Assembly (NCBI GenBank): GCA_035283845.1 | Contig: DATESZ010000099.1 | Coordinates: 1-16,894 of the forward strand | Direction of reading: 5' to 3' | Length of the DNA stretch: 16,894 nucleotides | DNA from: DATESZ01 sp035283845 | GTDB lineage: Bacteria > Desulfobacterota > Syntrophia > Syntrophales > JACQWR01 | Part shown: one piece after another, positions 7,912 to 15,594 of the stretch | How positions within the stretch are numbered: the first letter of the stretch is position 1 | Layout of the letters: each line of letters starts with the position of its first letter | Translations under genes and position numbers: made by a program | The notes under the pieces: generated by a model | Told to the model about the DNA's origin: nothing | Databases searched by the model: none | What the model saw: the letters and a program-made list of their open reading frames with translations, nothing else

Positions 7912-7922
7912 TACAGATAAGT

Positions 7923-8990
7923 ATGAGCATACCATTCATCCAGCGATATCGCATCGCCCAATATTTGTTCGGCCAGAAGCTGCGGGGTGAGCAGCGCTAT
8001 CCCCTGGTCTTGATGTTAGAGCCCCTGTTTCGGTGCAATCTCGCCTGTTTCGGTTGCGGAAAGATCGGCTATCAGGAGGATATCCTGGATTTGCGTCTCA
8101 GCGTAGAGGAATGCTTCGCCGCTGTCGAGGAGTGTGGTGCACCTGTCGTATCTATTGCCGGCGGCGAACCGCTTATCCATAAAGATATGCCCCGGGTCGT
8201 CAACGGCTTGATAAAACGGAAGAAGTTCATCTATCTTTGCACCAATGGGCTGCTCATGGAAACCCACCTTCGGGACTATACCCCATCGCCCTACCTGACT
8301 TTTTCCCTGCATCTGGACGGCCACCGGGAACGGCACGATGCTTTAGTTGGGCGACCGGGAGTTTTTAATTCTGCGGTGAAGGCCATTCATCTCGTTCATG
8401 CAAAAGGCTTTCGCTTTATCGTTAACTGCACCCTTTATGAGGGAGTAACCGCCCACGAAGTTAGCAAATTCTTTGATTTTATTATGACATTAGGAGCCGA
8501 AGGCATTACCGTATCTCCCGGTTACAGTTATCCTTGCGCCTCCCAGAAGGAAAGGTTCCTGCAACGCAGCCATAGTAAACAGCTCTTCCGGGAGATCTTC
8601 AAGCTGGGTAAAGGACGGAAGTGGAGATTCAACCAATCGAGTCTGTTTCTTGATTTTTTGGCCGGCAACCGGACCTACCAGTGTACCCCCTGGGGAAACC
8701 CGACGCGGAATGTGCTTGGTTGGCAAAGGCCCTGTTATCTTTTAGCGGAGGGGCATGCCCCGAGTTTCCGGGCCCTTATGGAAGAGACGGATTGGAGTCA
8801 ATACGGTCTGGGGCGCCATCCGCAATGCACCCACTGCATGCTGCACAGCGGGTTCGAGGCCACGGCGGTAAAAGACACTCTGACCCATCCGCTCAAGGCC
8901 CTCTACGTTTTTCTGCATGGCCCGGGGACCGAAGGTCCTTTTGCCCCGGATCCTGCGGAGAACCAAGCAATAACCGAGTGTGAATCTTGA
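7923..8990 (+). CDS. hpnH: Radical SAM protein HpnH (adenosylhopane formation)
   Basis: 355 residues. HpnH adds the 5'-deoxyadenosyl group from SAM to diploptene, giving adenosylhopane, the first step of side-chain building. The iron-sulfur motif CxxxCxxC is C38-NLA-C42-FG-C45, followed by the GGEP motif (80-83) and LCTNGLL (105-111). Four C-terminal cysteines (C254, C271, C302, C305 in QCTHCMLHSGFEATA) match the family's conserved tail. The chosen ATG gives the usual N-terminus ending in YPLVLMLEPLFRCNL, and an in-frame stop lies upstream at 7884. No good ribosome-binding site precedes it. It starts the second forward unit, hpnH-hpnM-hpnL-tolC-hpnN. Confidence 0.96.
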   Translation: MSIPFIQRYRIAQYLFGQKLRGEQRYPLVLMLEPLFRCNLACFGCGKIGYQEDILDLRLSVEECFAAVEECGAPVVSIAGGEPLIHKDMPRVVNGLIKRKKFIYLCTNGLLMETHLRDYTPSPYLTFSLHLDGHRERHDALVGRPGVFNSAVKAIHLVHAKGFRFIVNCTLYEGVTAHEVSKFFDFIMTLGAEGITVSPGYSYPCASQKERFLQRSHSKQLFREIFKLGKGRKWRFNQSSLFLDFLAGNRTYQCTPWGNPTRNVLGWQRPCYLLAEGHAPSFRALMEETDWSQYGLGRHPQCTHCMLHSGFEATAVKDTLTHPLKALYVFLHGPGTEGPFAPDPAENQAITECES

Positions 8991-9148
8991 GACGAGACAT
9001 AAAAAGTTCCAGTGAGATTCTCAGGATGTTACTTCCATAGGATTGGTCGTTGATGAAAATCGATTGCCCGACATGAAACCGGTATCCGAGACCACATGAC
9101 GGCGAGGAAGACGGGTTGATTTTTTGCCGGAAGGAGATATAAAAGCTC

Positions 9149-9766
9149 ATGAAGTTAAAAATCTTCATAATGATTTTATTCTGCCTCGTCAGTCTGGGCT
9201 TCCAGAATACTTGGGGTCACGCCGAGACGCCGGCTGAGCGGGTTCGCAATATCCTGGAAGAAGTGATGATTATCCAGACTAATCCCCAACATAAAGGCCC
9301 CATATTCCGGAATCAGCAAAGAGCAGCCATAAAGAAGATTATTGGCCAAAATTTCTATTTCGATGCCATGGTAAAAAAAGCCCTGGATACGTACTGGGAA
9401 AAATTAAATGAGGCCGAGCGGGCAGATTTCAAGGGTATTTTCCAAGAGCTCTTTCAGGATTCCTATACGAAGTTGGTTTTGGACTTTCTCAAACGGGAAA
9501 AAATTCTTTACACCCAAGAAAAGCTCGGTCATGACCAGGCCCTGATCAAGACGACACTCGTCCGGGTGAACGAGGAGATTCCCGTCGATTACTCTTTGGC
9601 TTTGGTGCAAGGACAATGGCTCGTAGAAGACGTGGCGATTGATGGCGTCAGTATTGTCGGCAATTACCAGCGGTCCTTTATCCGAGTAATCAAACGGGAA
9701 TCATACGAATCGCTCCTGAAGAAAATGCGTCTGCAACAACGAGCCATTGAGAACCCCCCTCAGTAA
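9149..9766 (+). CDS. hpnM: MlaC/Ttg2D-like periplasmic lipid-binding protein
   Basis: 205 residues with a clear signal peptide (KLK then a hydrophobic core, likely cleavage after GHA, residue 25). The rest has the MlaC/Tol_Tol_Ttg2 character: an N-terminal ILEEVMIIQ helix, FYFDAMVKKALDTYWEKL, then the WLVEDVAIDGVSIVGNYQRSF block. MlaC proteins carry phospholipids through the periplasm. Here a hopanoid ligand is inferred from the position between hpnH and hpnL. The Shine-Dalgarno AAGGAG (9131-9136) is strong but stands twelve bases from the ATG. The 158 bases between hpnH and this gene show no promoter or terminator. No mla ABC-transporter genes are near. Confidence 0.87.
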   Translation: MKLKIFIMILFCLVSLGFQNTWGHAETPAERVRNILEEVMIIQTNPQHKGPIFRNQQRAAIKKIIGQNFYFDAMVKKALDTYWEKLNEAERADFKGIFQELFQDSYTKLVLDFLKREKILYTQEKLGHDQALIKTTLVRVNEEIPVDYSLALVQGQWLVEDVAIDGVSIVGNYQRSFIRVIKRESYESLLKKMRLQQRAIENPPQ

Positions 9767-9794
9767 TATGCAGCCCCGAGGGTAGATAATTATG

Positions 9795-9811
9795 GAGGGG
9801 AAGAAGCCCTC
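9795..9811 (+). promoter_or_regulatory. Hairpin enclosing the hpnL Shine-Dalgarno
   Basis: GAGGG (9795-9799) can pair with CCCTC (9807-9811) across a seven-base loop GAAGAAG. With one bulged G the stem extends into the AT of the hpnL start codon (9812-9813). The only Shine-Dalgarno for hpnL, GGAGGGG (9794-9800), is therefore in the stem, so the hairpin could limit translation of hpnL unless ribosomes arrive from hpnM. Pairing is seen; the effect is inferred. Confidence 0.35.
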
Positions 9812-10843
9812 ATGAAAAAATTCCATGTCATCAGCATCCTGTTAGGAGCTGTTCTGCTGATCTTCTTGATCTGGAAAATCGGTATCGATGCTCTGTGGCG
9901 GGATATTCGCCTCCTCGGCTGGGGAGTGGTTTTTTTCATTTTAATGGAAGGCATCGTGGACATCTTTCATACCCTCGGATGGCGATACTGTCTTTCGCCG
10001 TCCCACAGGTCCTTTTCTTTTTTCCGTTTGTTAGGCATCCACCTGGCTGGCAGTTCCATAAATCATGTAACCCCCACGGCCGATATCGGGGGGGAGGTGA
10101 TCAAGGGTACTCTTTTGTCTTCGAACCACCAGGGAACGGAAGCGGCAACGGAAGCGGCAACGGGCGTCATCATCGGCAAACTCTCCTATGTTCTTTCTCA
10201 GCTTCTCTTTGTAGTTCTGGGCTCTATCCTCATCCTCTGGAAAATAAACTTGCCCGCTGCAGGATCGACCGCCATGCTCATGGGAAGCGCCCTGCTCGGA
10301 GCGGGCATCGTGGGGTTTCTGATCGTGCAAAAACATGGGAAATTAGGGGTGATGGTGCGCTGGCTGGTGGCTCATAACGTGGGGGGAGAAATCCTTCAGA
10401 AGACCGCTCATCACGTTACACAGGTAGATTCAGCCCTCAAACTCTTTTATGAGGACCGTCCCGCGGACCTGCCGATTTCCATGTTTTGGCACGCCCTGGG
10501 AATGGCCTGCAGCATCGTGAAAACCTGGTATTTTCTCGCTCTGTTAACGGATGGCTCTTTTTTTGCGGCAGCAGGAATCTGGTTTCTAGGGACCTGGTTT
10601 GATCTCCTCACCTTTGCCATCCCCATGGGCATCGGCGTTCAGGAGGGCACCCGCGTCATCGCTTTTAAGGCACTGGGGTTCAGTTTGACTTTAGGCCTGA
10701 CGTATGGGATAGTCCTCAGGTTGGAACGAATCTTCTGGGCCGGAATCGGGCTCTTCGTGTATGCGATCCTTCTGGCCGAGAAACGAGAAAGAGAACTTTT
10801 CCCCGAAAAGGAAGTTAAGGGTGATAATCCTTTAGTCGATTAG
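9812..10843 (+). CDS. hpnL: Hopanoid-associated integral membrane protein, flippase/LPG-synthase-TM-like
   Basis: 343 residues, nearly all membrane helices (about eight hydrophobic segments), of the UPF0104/lysylphosphatidylglycerol synthase transmembrane family. The family signature is visible as GIHLAGSSINHVTPTADIGGE (75-95), and the C-terminal EGTRVIAFKALG block is typical. Related membrane domains act as lipid flippases, so HpnL may flip hopanoids or their intermediates across the inner membrane; this is inference. Residues 109-116 read TEAATEAA, encoded by an exact 12-bp duplication. The gene follows hpnM by 45 bases and precedes the TolC-like gene by 24 bases. Confidence 0.88.
   Translation: MKKFHVISILLGAVLLIFLIWKIGIDALWRDIRLLGWGVVFFILMEGIVDIFHTLGWRYCLSPSHRSFSFFRLLGIHLAGSSINHVTPTADIGGEVIKGTLLSSNHQGTEAATEAATGVIIGKLSYVLSQLLFVVLGSILILWKINLPAAGSTAMLMGSALLGAGIVGFLIVQKHGKLGVMVRWLVAHNVGGEILQKTAHHVTQVDSALKLFYEDRPADLPISMFWHALGMACSIVKTWYFLALLTDGSFFAAAGIWFLGTWFDLLTFAIPMGIGVQEGTRVIAFKALGFSLTLGLTYGIVLRLERIFWAGIGLFVYAILLAEKRERELFPEKEVKGDNPLVD
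10135..10163 (+). repeat. 12-bp tandem repeat inside hpnL
   Basis: AACGGAAGCGGC occurs twice in succession (10135-10146, 10147-10158), followed by a partial third copy AACGG. The period keeps the frame and encodes TEAATEAAT just after the conserved GG motif of HpnL. It is a plausible slippage site that would add or remove four residues at a time. Confidence 0.85.
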
Positions 10844-10867
10844 ATACTTAGGTAGGGTGAGTTGAGT

Positions 10868-12271
10868 ATGGGAAAACTGCGTTTTTTATCTGCACATCTG
10901 CTTTGGGCCGTGCTTACGATAATCACCTGGGGACTGGTTTTCATTCTTCAGGGGATTGCCGTAAGCGAAGAATTAAAGAAGGAGAGGATCATAATGACCT
11001 TGCCGGAATTGATTGGCATGGCCATCGCGAAAAGCCCGGAGATCGGCGAAATCCAGAGCGAAATCGGTGTGGCGAGAAGTGATCTGGAACAGGTCAAGGC
11101 TGCCTATTTTCCACAGCTCGAGAGTACGGCTCTGATCGGCCCGGTAAAGGATGCCAAAGAGCCGGAGATTTTAAACGGGAGAATCACGAATCCCTCACCA
11201 GGCTTGAGCGCGTCCAGTATCGGTATCTTCGGCAGGCTGGACCTGACCATGACCCAGCCCCTTTACACGTTTGGCAAGCTCTCTCACCGTAAGGAGGCAG
11301 CCAGCCGGGGCGTCAGAGCCAAGGAATTCCAGCTCGAAGAGAAAAATGCCCAGATCGCCCTCCGGGTGAAGGAGCTGTACTATGCCCTTGTTCTGGCCCG
11401 TGCAGGGGTGGAGGCGGCAAATGAAGCAGGAGGATTTTTCGAAGAGGCAGGACGGAACATCCATCGACTCCTGGAACTTTCTTCCTCCAACGCAAAGGAA
11501 GGCGACATCTATCTGATCGATGCATACCAGGCCGATAACATCCGGTCCAAGGCCGAGGCGGAAACAGGGGCAAAGGTTGCCTATTTTGCCTTGAAATCCA
11601 TGATCAGGTTATCCCCCGGCGTTGGATTCGACCCTGCCGATAAAACCCTTTCAATGAAAAGGGAAGGTCTTGCAGACTTGGAAGGCTACATTCAGGAAGC
11701 CAAGGACAAACGCCCGGAATTCAAACAACTGGCCGAAGCGCTGGCCGCCCAGAAATCCCAGGTGAAAGCTGCTGTCAGCGACCGGTATCCTTCCTTTTTT
11801 GCCGCCCTGCAGGCTTCTCTGGCCGGGGCGCCCGGACGGGATTCCTTTCATAACCCCTATATCCGGGATGATTTCAATCATGCCGATGCCGGGGTTGTGG
11901 CCGGTCTCAAGTGGAACTTCGACTTTGGCATCGGCAGGGCGAAGATTGATAAAATGATGGCCGAATACGACAAGCTCCTCTATACTAGGGTCTCTACGGA
12001 GACGAACATCGCCATCCAGGTGTCGAATATCTACGAGAAGCACCTGGAGTGGCAACAGGCCGTAAACTCCTATCAGAGAGCGGCAAACGCCTCAAGAAAA
12101 TGGGTCTTTACCGCTATGGCTGATTTTGGCATGGGGGTCGGCACGGCCGAAGAGATGCTGAAAGCCATTGAAAAATACGGCCAGAATCAAGGAAAATATA
12201 TTGAGGCGCTGTTCCATTACAACCTTTCCCTGGCTGAACTGGAATATGCTGTGGGTATGAAAACGTGGTAG
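10868..12271 (+). CDS. TolC-family outer-membrane channel protein of the hopanoid cluster
   Basis: 467 residues of the outer-membrane efflux protein (OEP) family. An N-terminal hydrophobic signal segment (about 8-30) is followed by LPELIGMAIAKSPEIGEIQSEI and ARSDLEQVKAAYFPQLEST, the typical first helix-strand unit. TMTQPLYTFGKLSHRKEAA is the family's 'QPLF..G' region. A second similar half (LAAQKSQVKAAVSDRYPSFFAAL, then GLKWNFDFG) reflects the internal repeat of these trimeric channels. The ATG at 10868 is preferred over the TTG at 10862 because AGGGTGA (10854-10860) stands seven bases before it. It is co-oriented with hpnL (24 bases) and hpnN (7 bases), so it is probably the outer-membrane partner of HpnN. 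No membrane-fusion protein gene is in the window. Confidence 0.85.
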   Translation: MGKLRFLSAHLLWAVLTIITWGLVFILQGIAVSEELKKERIIMTLPELIGMAIAKSPEIGEIQSEIGVARSDLEQVKAAYFPQLESTALIGPVKDAKEPEILNGRITNPSPGLSASSIGIFGRLDLTMTQPLYTFGKLSHRKEAASRGVRAKEFQLEEKNAQIALRVKELYYALVLARAGVEAANEAGGFFEEAGRNIHRLLELSSSNAKEGDIYLIDAYQADNIRSKAEAETGAKVAYFALKSMIRLSPGVGFDPADKTLSMKREGLADLEGYIQEAKDKRPEFKQLAEALAAQKSQVKAAVSDRYPSFFAALQASLAGAPGRDSFHNPYIRDDFNHADAGVVAGLKWNFDFGIGRAKIDKMMAEYDKLLYTRVSTETNIAIQVSNIYEKHLEWQQAVNSYQRAANASRKWVFTAMADFGMGVGTAEEMLKAIEKYGQNQGKYIEALFHYNLSLAELEYAVGMKTW

Positions 12272-12278
12272 GGAAACC

Positions 12279-15026
12279 TTGAAGAACCATCCGGTGCATC
12301 GCTTCCTAAAAGTAATCTTTAAGGTTCAAACCACGTACCCCCTTCTGGTCCTCCTCATAGCTTTGACCCTTGCCGGCATCTCCGTTTTCTATACGTTAAG
12401 AAACCTTGGATTCCAGACGAGCCAGAAGGAGCTGATTTATCCGGATAACCGGCTGATGCAGCTCTCGGAGAGGCTTGGTCAGTTCGACGATCTTGATTCC
12501 TTCGTGGTTGTCATTCAAGGTCATGATCACCGTCGTTCCTTGCAGTTTCTCCAGGCGCTTGCTCCTCGTCTGGAGATGGATAAAATTAATTACCGGCAGA
12601 TCTTCTACCGGGTGGACCCTTACCAGTTCAGATCATGGGCATTGCTGTACCTGGACCGAAAAGATCTTCTCACCCTCTCGGAAAACCTCAGGGAGCACCG
12701 TGAGTTTCTTGAAAAGCTCGTGAAAAGTCCCAGCCTTACCAACTTATTCGAGCAGATCAATTACGAGATGACTTCCAAGATGGTAGGAGAAATTTTTACC
12801 GGCTATTTGGAAGAGAGCCCCTCTCCCCCGGTCACTCCTAAAAAGCCTGTGGATCTCGATTTTCTCATTCGCGTTCTTACGGAAATGAACAGGTCCCTCG
12901 ACGGCAATGGTCGATTTATCTCTCCCTGGGAATCCCTGTTTACGAAAGAATCCTGGGGAAACGATTCCCAGGAGGGCTATTTCTGGACGAAAAATAAACA
13001 TTATCTCCTCCTTTTTATCACCCCCGCCAAGAATGCCGATTTTGCCGGAACGTGGGAATCCCTGACTGCTCTGAGGAAGGCAATTGCCCAAACTCAGACC
13101 CATTTCCCGGATGTAAAAGCGGGGGTCACCGGTCAGGAGGCATTGAACGCTGATCAAATGGGCACTGCCTTTGAGGACATGAGAAAGGCAACTCTCATGT
13201 CCATCGGCGCCTTAGCCATACTTCTCATCATTTTCTGGTGGGGAGTTCGGCGTCCCCTTTTAGAGATGACCCGGCTCTTGATCGATCTTGCCTTGACCTT
13301 TGGCGTGACCACCCTCTTCATCGGACATCTGAACATCCTTTCGGTTACCTTTGCCCCCCTCAATCTTGGCCTGGGCATTGATTATGGCGCCCACTGGTTT
13401 GCCCGCTATCAGGAAGAGGAAAAGAGGGGATTTGCTTCAAAAAGGGAAGCCGTCCGGGCGATTATGGAAAAACTCGGTCCCGGTCTTCTCCTCGCGGGCT
13501 TGAACGCATCTCTCTCCTTCTTCCCGTTGGTGCTGACCGGTTTCAAAGGCCTGGTGGAACTGGGGATCATCTGCGCCATGGGCATGATCATTACGACACT
13601 GACTTCGCTGTGTCTGCTCCCCGCGCTGATTCTGCTGTTCGATAAGCCCAGGCAGAGGTCACCCTCATCTTCTCTTACTGACCCGATAAAGCCCTTATTC
13701 AACGTTACCCGGCCAAGGGTTCTTATCATATTGACTCTTTCCGGCATTGGTTTGGTCTTCTCTGCATGGGGCGCGGGGAAGGTGCGTTTCGACCTGAATA
13801 TGTTAAACCTTCAATCTTCGAAGGTCGAATCGGTCATCTGGGAGAGAAGGCTTCTCGAGAACTCGGATATTTCAAGTATGTCCGGAGCAATTATGGCCCG
13901 CTCTATGGAAGAGGTCCGGCAAAAAACGAGGTCTCTCAAATATCTGTCCACGGTGTCGAAGGTGCAAAGCGTGGACGATCTGCTTCCGGAGGACCAGGGG
14001 GATAAAATCGCCATGCTCCGGAAACTGAAGCCATTCCTTGGAGGAGCGGGAACCTTCCGGAAAACCGACAGTTCCGTCAACCCTGAGGAATTGGAAGGAA
14101 TCTTAGGTAGAATCCGTTTCAAGATGTCGGATTCCAGTTCTTCTCAATGGGGTGTAAGCAAACCCCTCGAAACGCAAATGATCGAGGTCCGCACCCTTAT
14201 CGACAGCCTGCGGCAGCGCATCCATTTCCTGAAAATGTCGCAAGTGCAAAGCGCCCTGGGGGCTTTCGAAAAGGAGATGCTTCAAGACCTGAACGACAAG
14301 CTGGATATTTTACGCATAAACGTCAATACAAGACCCATGGTTCTGGAAGATTTGCCGCAAAACCTTCTGAATCGATTCGTCGGCCATAACGGTTTTTACC
14401 TCCTCCGTGTATTTCCCAGTGAGGATATCTGGGAACCCGACTTCCTCGGCCGGTTTGTCAAGGACCTCAAATCGGTAGATCCGGATGCCGCCGGTGATCC
14501 GGTTACTCTGTATGTTTTCACCCAGGCCTTTCGAGATGGCTGTATCAAAGCAGCCCTCTACGCGGTGGCCTTTATTTTTATATTCCTTTTGTTTACTTTT
14601 CACAGTTTCAAGACCACCCTACTTGCCCTTACGCCCTTGTTTATCGGGACTGCATGGACATTGGGTTTTATGCGTCTCTTTAGCATCGATTTGAATTTGG
14701 CCAACAGCCTCTTTTTGCCCCTTGTCGTGGGAGCCGGCGTGGAATATGGCATAATAATCATGCTTCGCTGGCTTCAGAGGGAAAAAGACAAGGCGGGGGT
14801 GATCCTGCCGTTCAGTACAGCCATGGGGACCATCCTCGCCGGCCTCACCACTACGGTAGGCTTTTGCAGTCTATGCATATCCACTCATCAGGGAATCTTC
14901 AGTCTGGGATTGCTGACAACGATTGGCAGCCTCTGCATCCTGGCCGCGGCGATTTTCTTTTTACCCGCTCTTCTGCAATGTTTATTTGCATTCGGCGAGC
15001 CATCCGACCCTGCCTCTCCACGATAG
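12279..15026 (+). CDS. hpnN: RND/MMPL-type hopanoid transporter HpnN
   Basis: 915 residues with the two-fold RND/MMPL layout: one N-terminal helix (about 20-45), a large periplasmic loop, a bundle of helices, then the same again. Each half carries a related motif in its membrane bundle, GIDYG (366-370) and GVEYG (820-824). HpnN moves hopanoids from the inner to the outer membrane in species where it has been studied. The start is a TTG at 12279, preceded by AGGGAAA directly after the stop of the TolC-like gene (12269-12271); no in-frame ATG with a Shine-Dalgarno is near. It closes the forward unit and faces the broken gene on the other strand, with 16 bases between them and no visible terminator. 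Confidence 0.93.
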   Translation: MKNHPVHRFLKVIFKVQTTYPLLVLLIALTLAGISVFYTLRNLGFQTSQKELIYPDNRLMQLSERLGQFDDLDSFVVVIQGHDHRRSLQFLQALAPRLEMDKINYRQIFYRVDPYQFRSWALLYLDRKDLLTLSENLREHREFLEKLVKSPSLTNLFEQINYEMTSKMVGEIFTGYLEESPSPPVTPKKPVDLDFLIRVLTEMNRSLDGNGRFISPWESLFTKESWGNDSQEGYFWTKNKHYLLLFITPAKNADFAGTWESLTALRKAIAQTQTHFPDVKAGVTGQEALNADQMGTAFEDMRKATLMSIGALAILLIIFWWGVRRPLLEMTRLLIDLALTFGVTTLFIGHLNILSVTFAPLNLGLGIDYGAHWFARYQEEEKRGFASKREAVRAIMEKLGPGLLLAGLNASLSFFPLVLTGFKGLVELGIICAMGMIITTLTSLCLLPALILLFDKPRQRSPSSSLTDPIKPLFNVTRPRVLIILTLSGIGLVFSAWGAGKVRFDLNMLNLQSSKVESVIWERRLLENSDISSMSGAIMARSMEEVRQKTRSLKYLSTVSKVQSVDDLLPEDQGDKIAMLRKLKPFLGGAGTFRKTDSSVNPEELEGILGRIRFKMSDSSSSQWGVSKPLETQMIEVRTLIDSLRQRIHFLKMSQVQSALGAFEKEMLQDLNDKLDILRINVNTRPMVLEDLPQNLLNRFVGHNGFYLLRVFPSEDIWEPDFLGRFVKDLKSVDPDAAGDPVTLYVFTQAFRDGCIKAALYAVAFIFIFLLFTFHSFKTTLLALTPLFIGTAWTLGFMRLFSIDLNLANSLFLPLVVGAGVEYGIIIMLRWLQREKDKAGVILPFSTAMGTILAGLTTTVGFCSLCISTHQGIFSLGLLTTIGSLCILAAAIFFLPALLQCLFAFGEPSDPASPR

Positions 15027-15042
15027 TGGGTAGCGGATGCCT

Positions 15043-15575
15043 TTATCGGGAATCATTTGGTAAGAGGCGAATATAAACAGGGTCGCCGGAATCATGATAA
15101 AGGCCCAAAGCAATCCTCGCGAAAATCGCAAGGTGGACAAAGTTGTCCGTGACCACATCCAGAAGATGACCAAAGCGGGTCTCTTGCAACTTCAAACGAG
15201 CTACTTCCCCATCCACCCCATCTACTATTATGCACAGAAGAAATAGCAGGGCGCCGATGAGATGCGGCCAATAGCCTGACCATGAGAGAAGCAGGGCTCC
15301 CGCCATTCCTAAGGTCACTCCCGTAAAAGTGATCTGATTTGGCGTTACCGCAGTATGAGCGAGCCTCTTGCTGATGAAACGTGAGATCCGCCTGTCTAAA
15401 TGGCGCGCCAAAAAGCCCTCGATTCCTTTTGTATGTGTACCTCTTTAAGTCCAAGCTGAAGGGCGATAAGGGTGAGACGGCGAACCGCGGGAATGCCGAA
15501 CACCGCTATCAGCCCTTTATCTTCGGGAGAAAGGATGAGTGCTATCTTCCCGAAGGCTTCCGTTCGCTGTTCCAT
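15043..15575 (-). pseudogene. Broken CDP-alcohol phosphotransferase gene with nucleotidyltransferase-like N-terminus
   Basis: Two pieces in different frames. The first starts at the ATG at 15575, 20 bases after the metG stop: MEQRTEAFGKIALILSPEDK and on to VRRLTLIALQLGLKEVHI, a sugar-nucleotidyltransferase-like start. It ends at a TAG at 15398-15396 after reading out of frame. The second is readable from about 15434 to a TAA at 15043 and includes KGIEGFLARHLDRRISRF, TPNQITFTG and a complete CDP-alcohol phosphotransferase signature DGVDGEVARLKLQETRFG followed by HLLDVVTD. Proteins of this type normally carry a much longer N-terminal domain before the RH(L/I)(D/N)R block and several more membrane helices after LALGLY. 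Here both are missing, so the gene has an internal deletion with a frameshift and a lost 3' end. It would once have made a membrane phospho-alcohol lipid. Sequencing error could explain the frameshift but not both losses. Confidence 0.75.
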
Positions 15576-15594
15576 GCCTGACCCATGCCCTTTT

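Noticed and set aside
9013..9023. TGAGATTCTCA in the hpnH-hpnM gap as an operator.
   Set aside because: An eleven-base odd-centred dyad is expected by chance in a gap of this size, and no promoter is beside it.
14982..15173. A 63-residue minus-strand frame that might continue the broken CDP-alcohol phosphotransferase.
   Set aside because: It overlaps the intact signature-bearing frame and reads an alternative frame of the same bases; it contains no membrane helices like those the family has after the active site.
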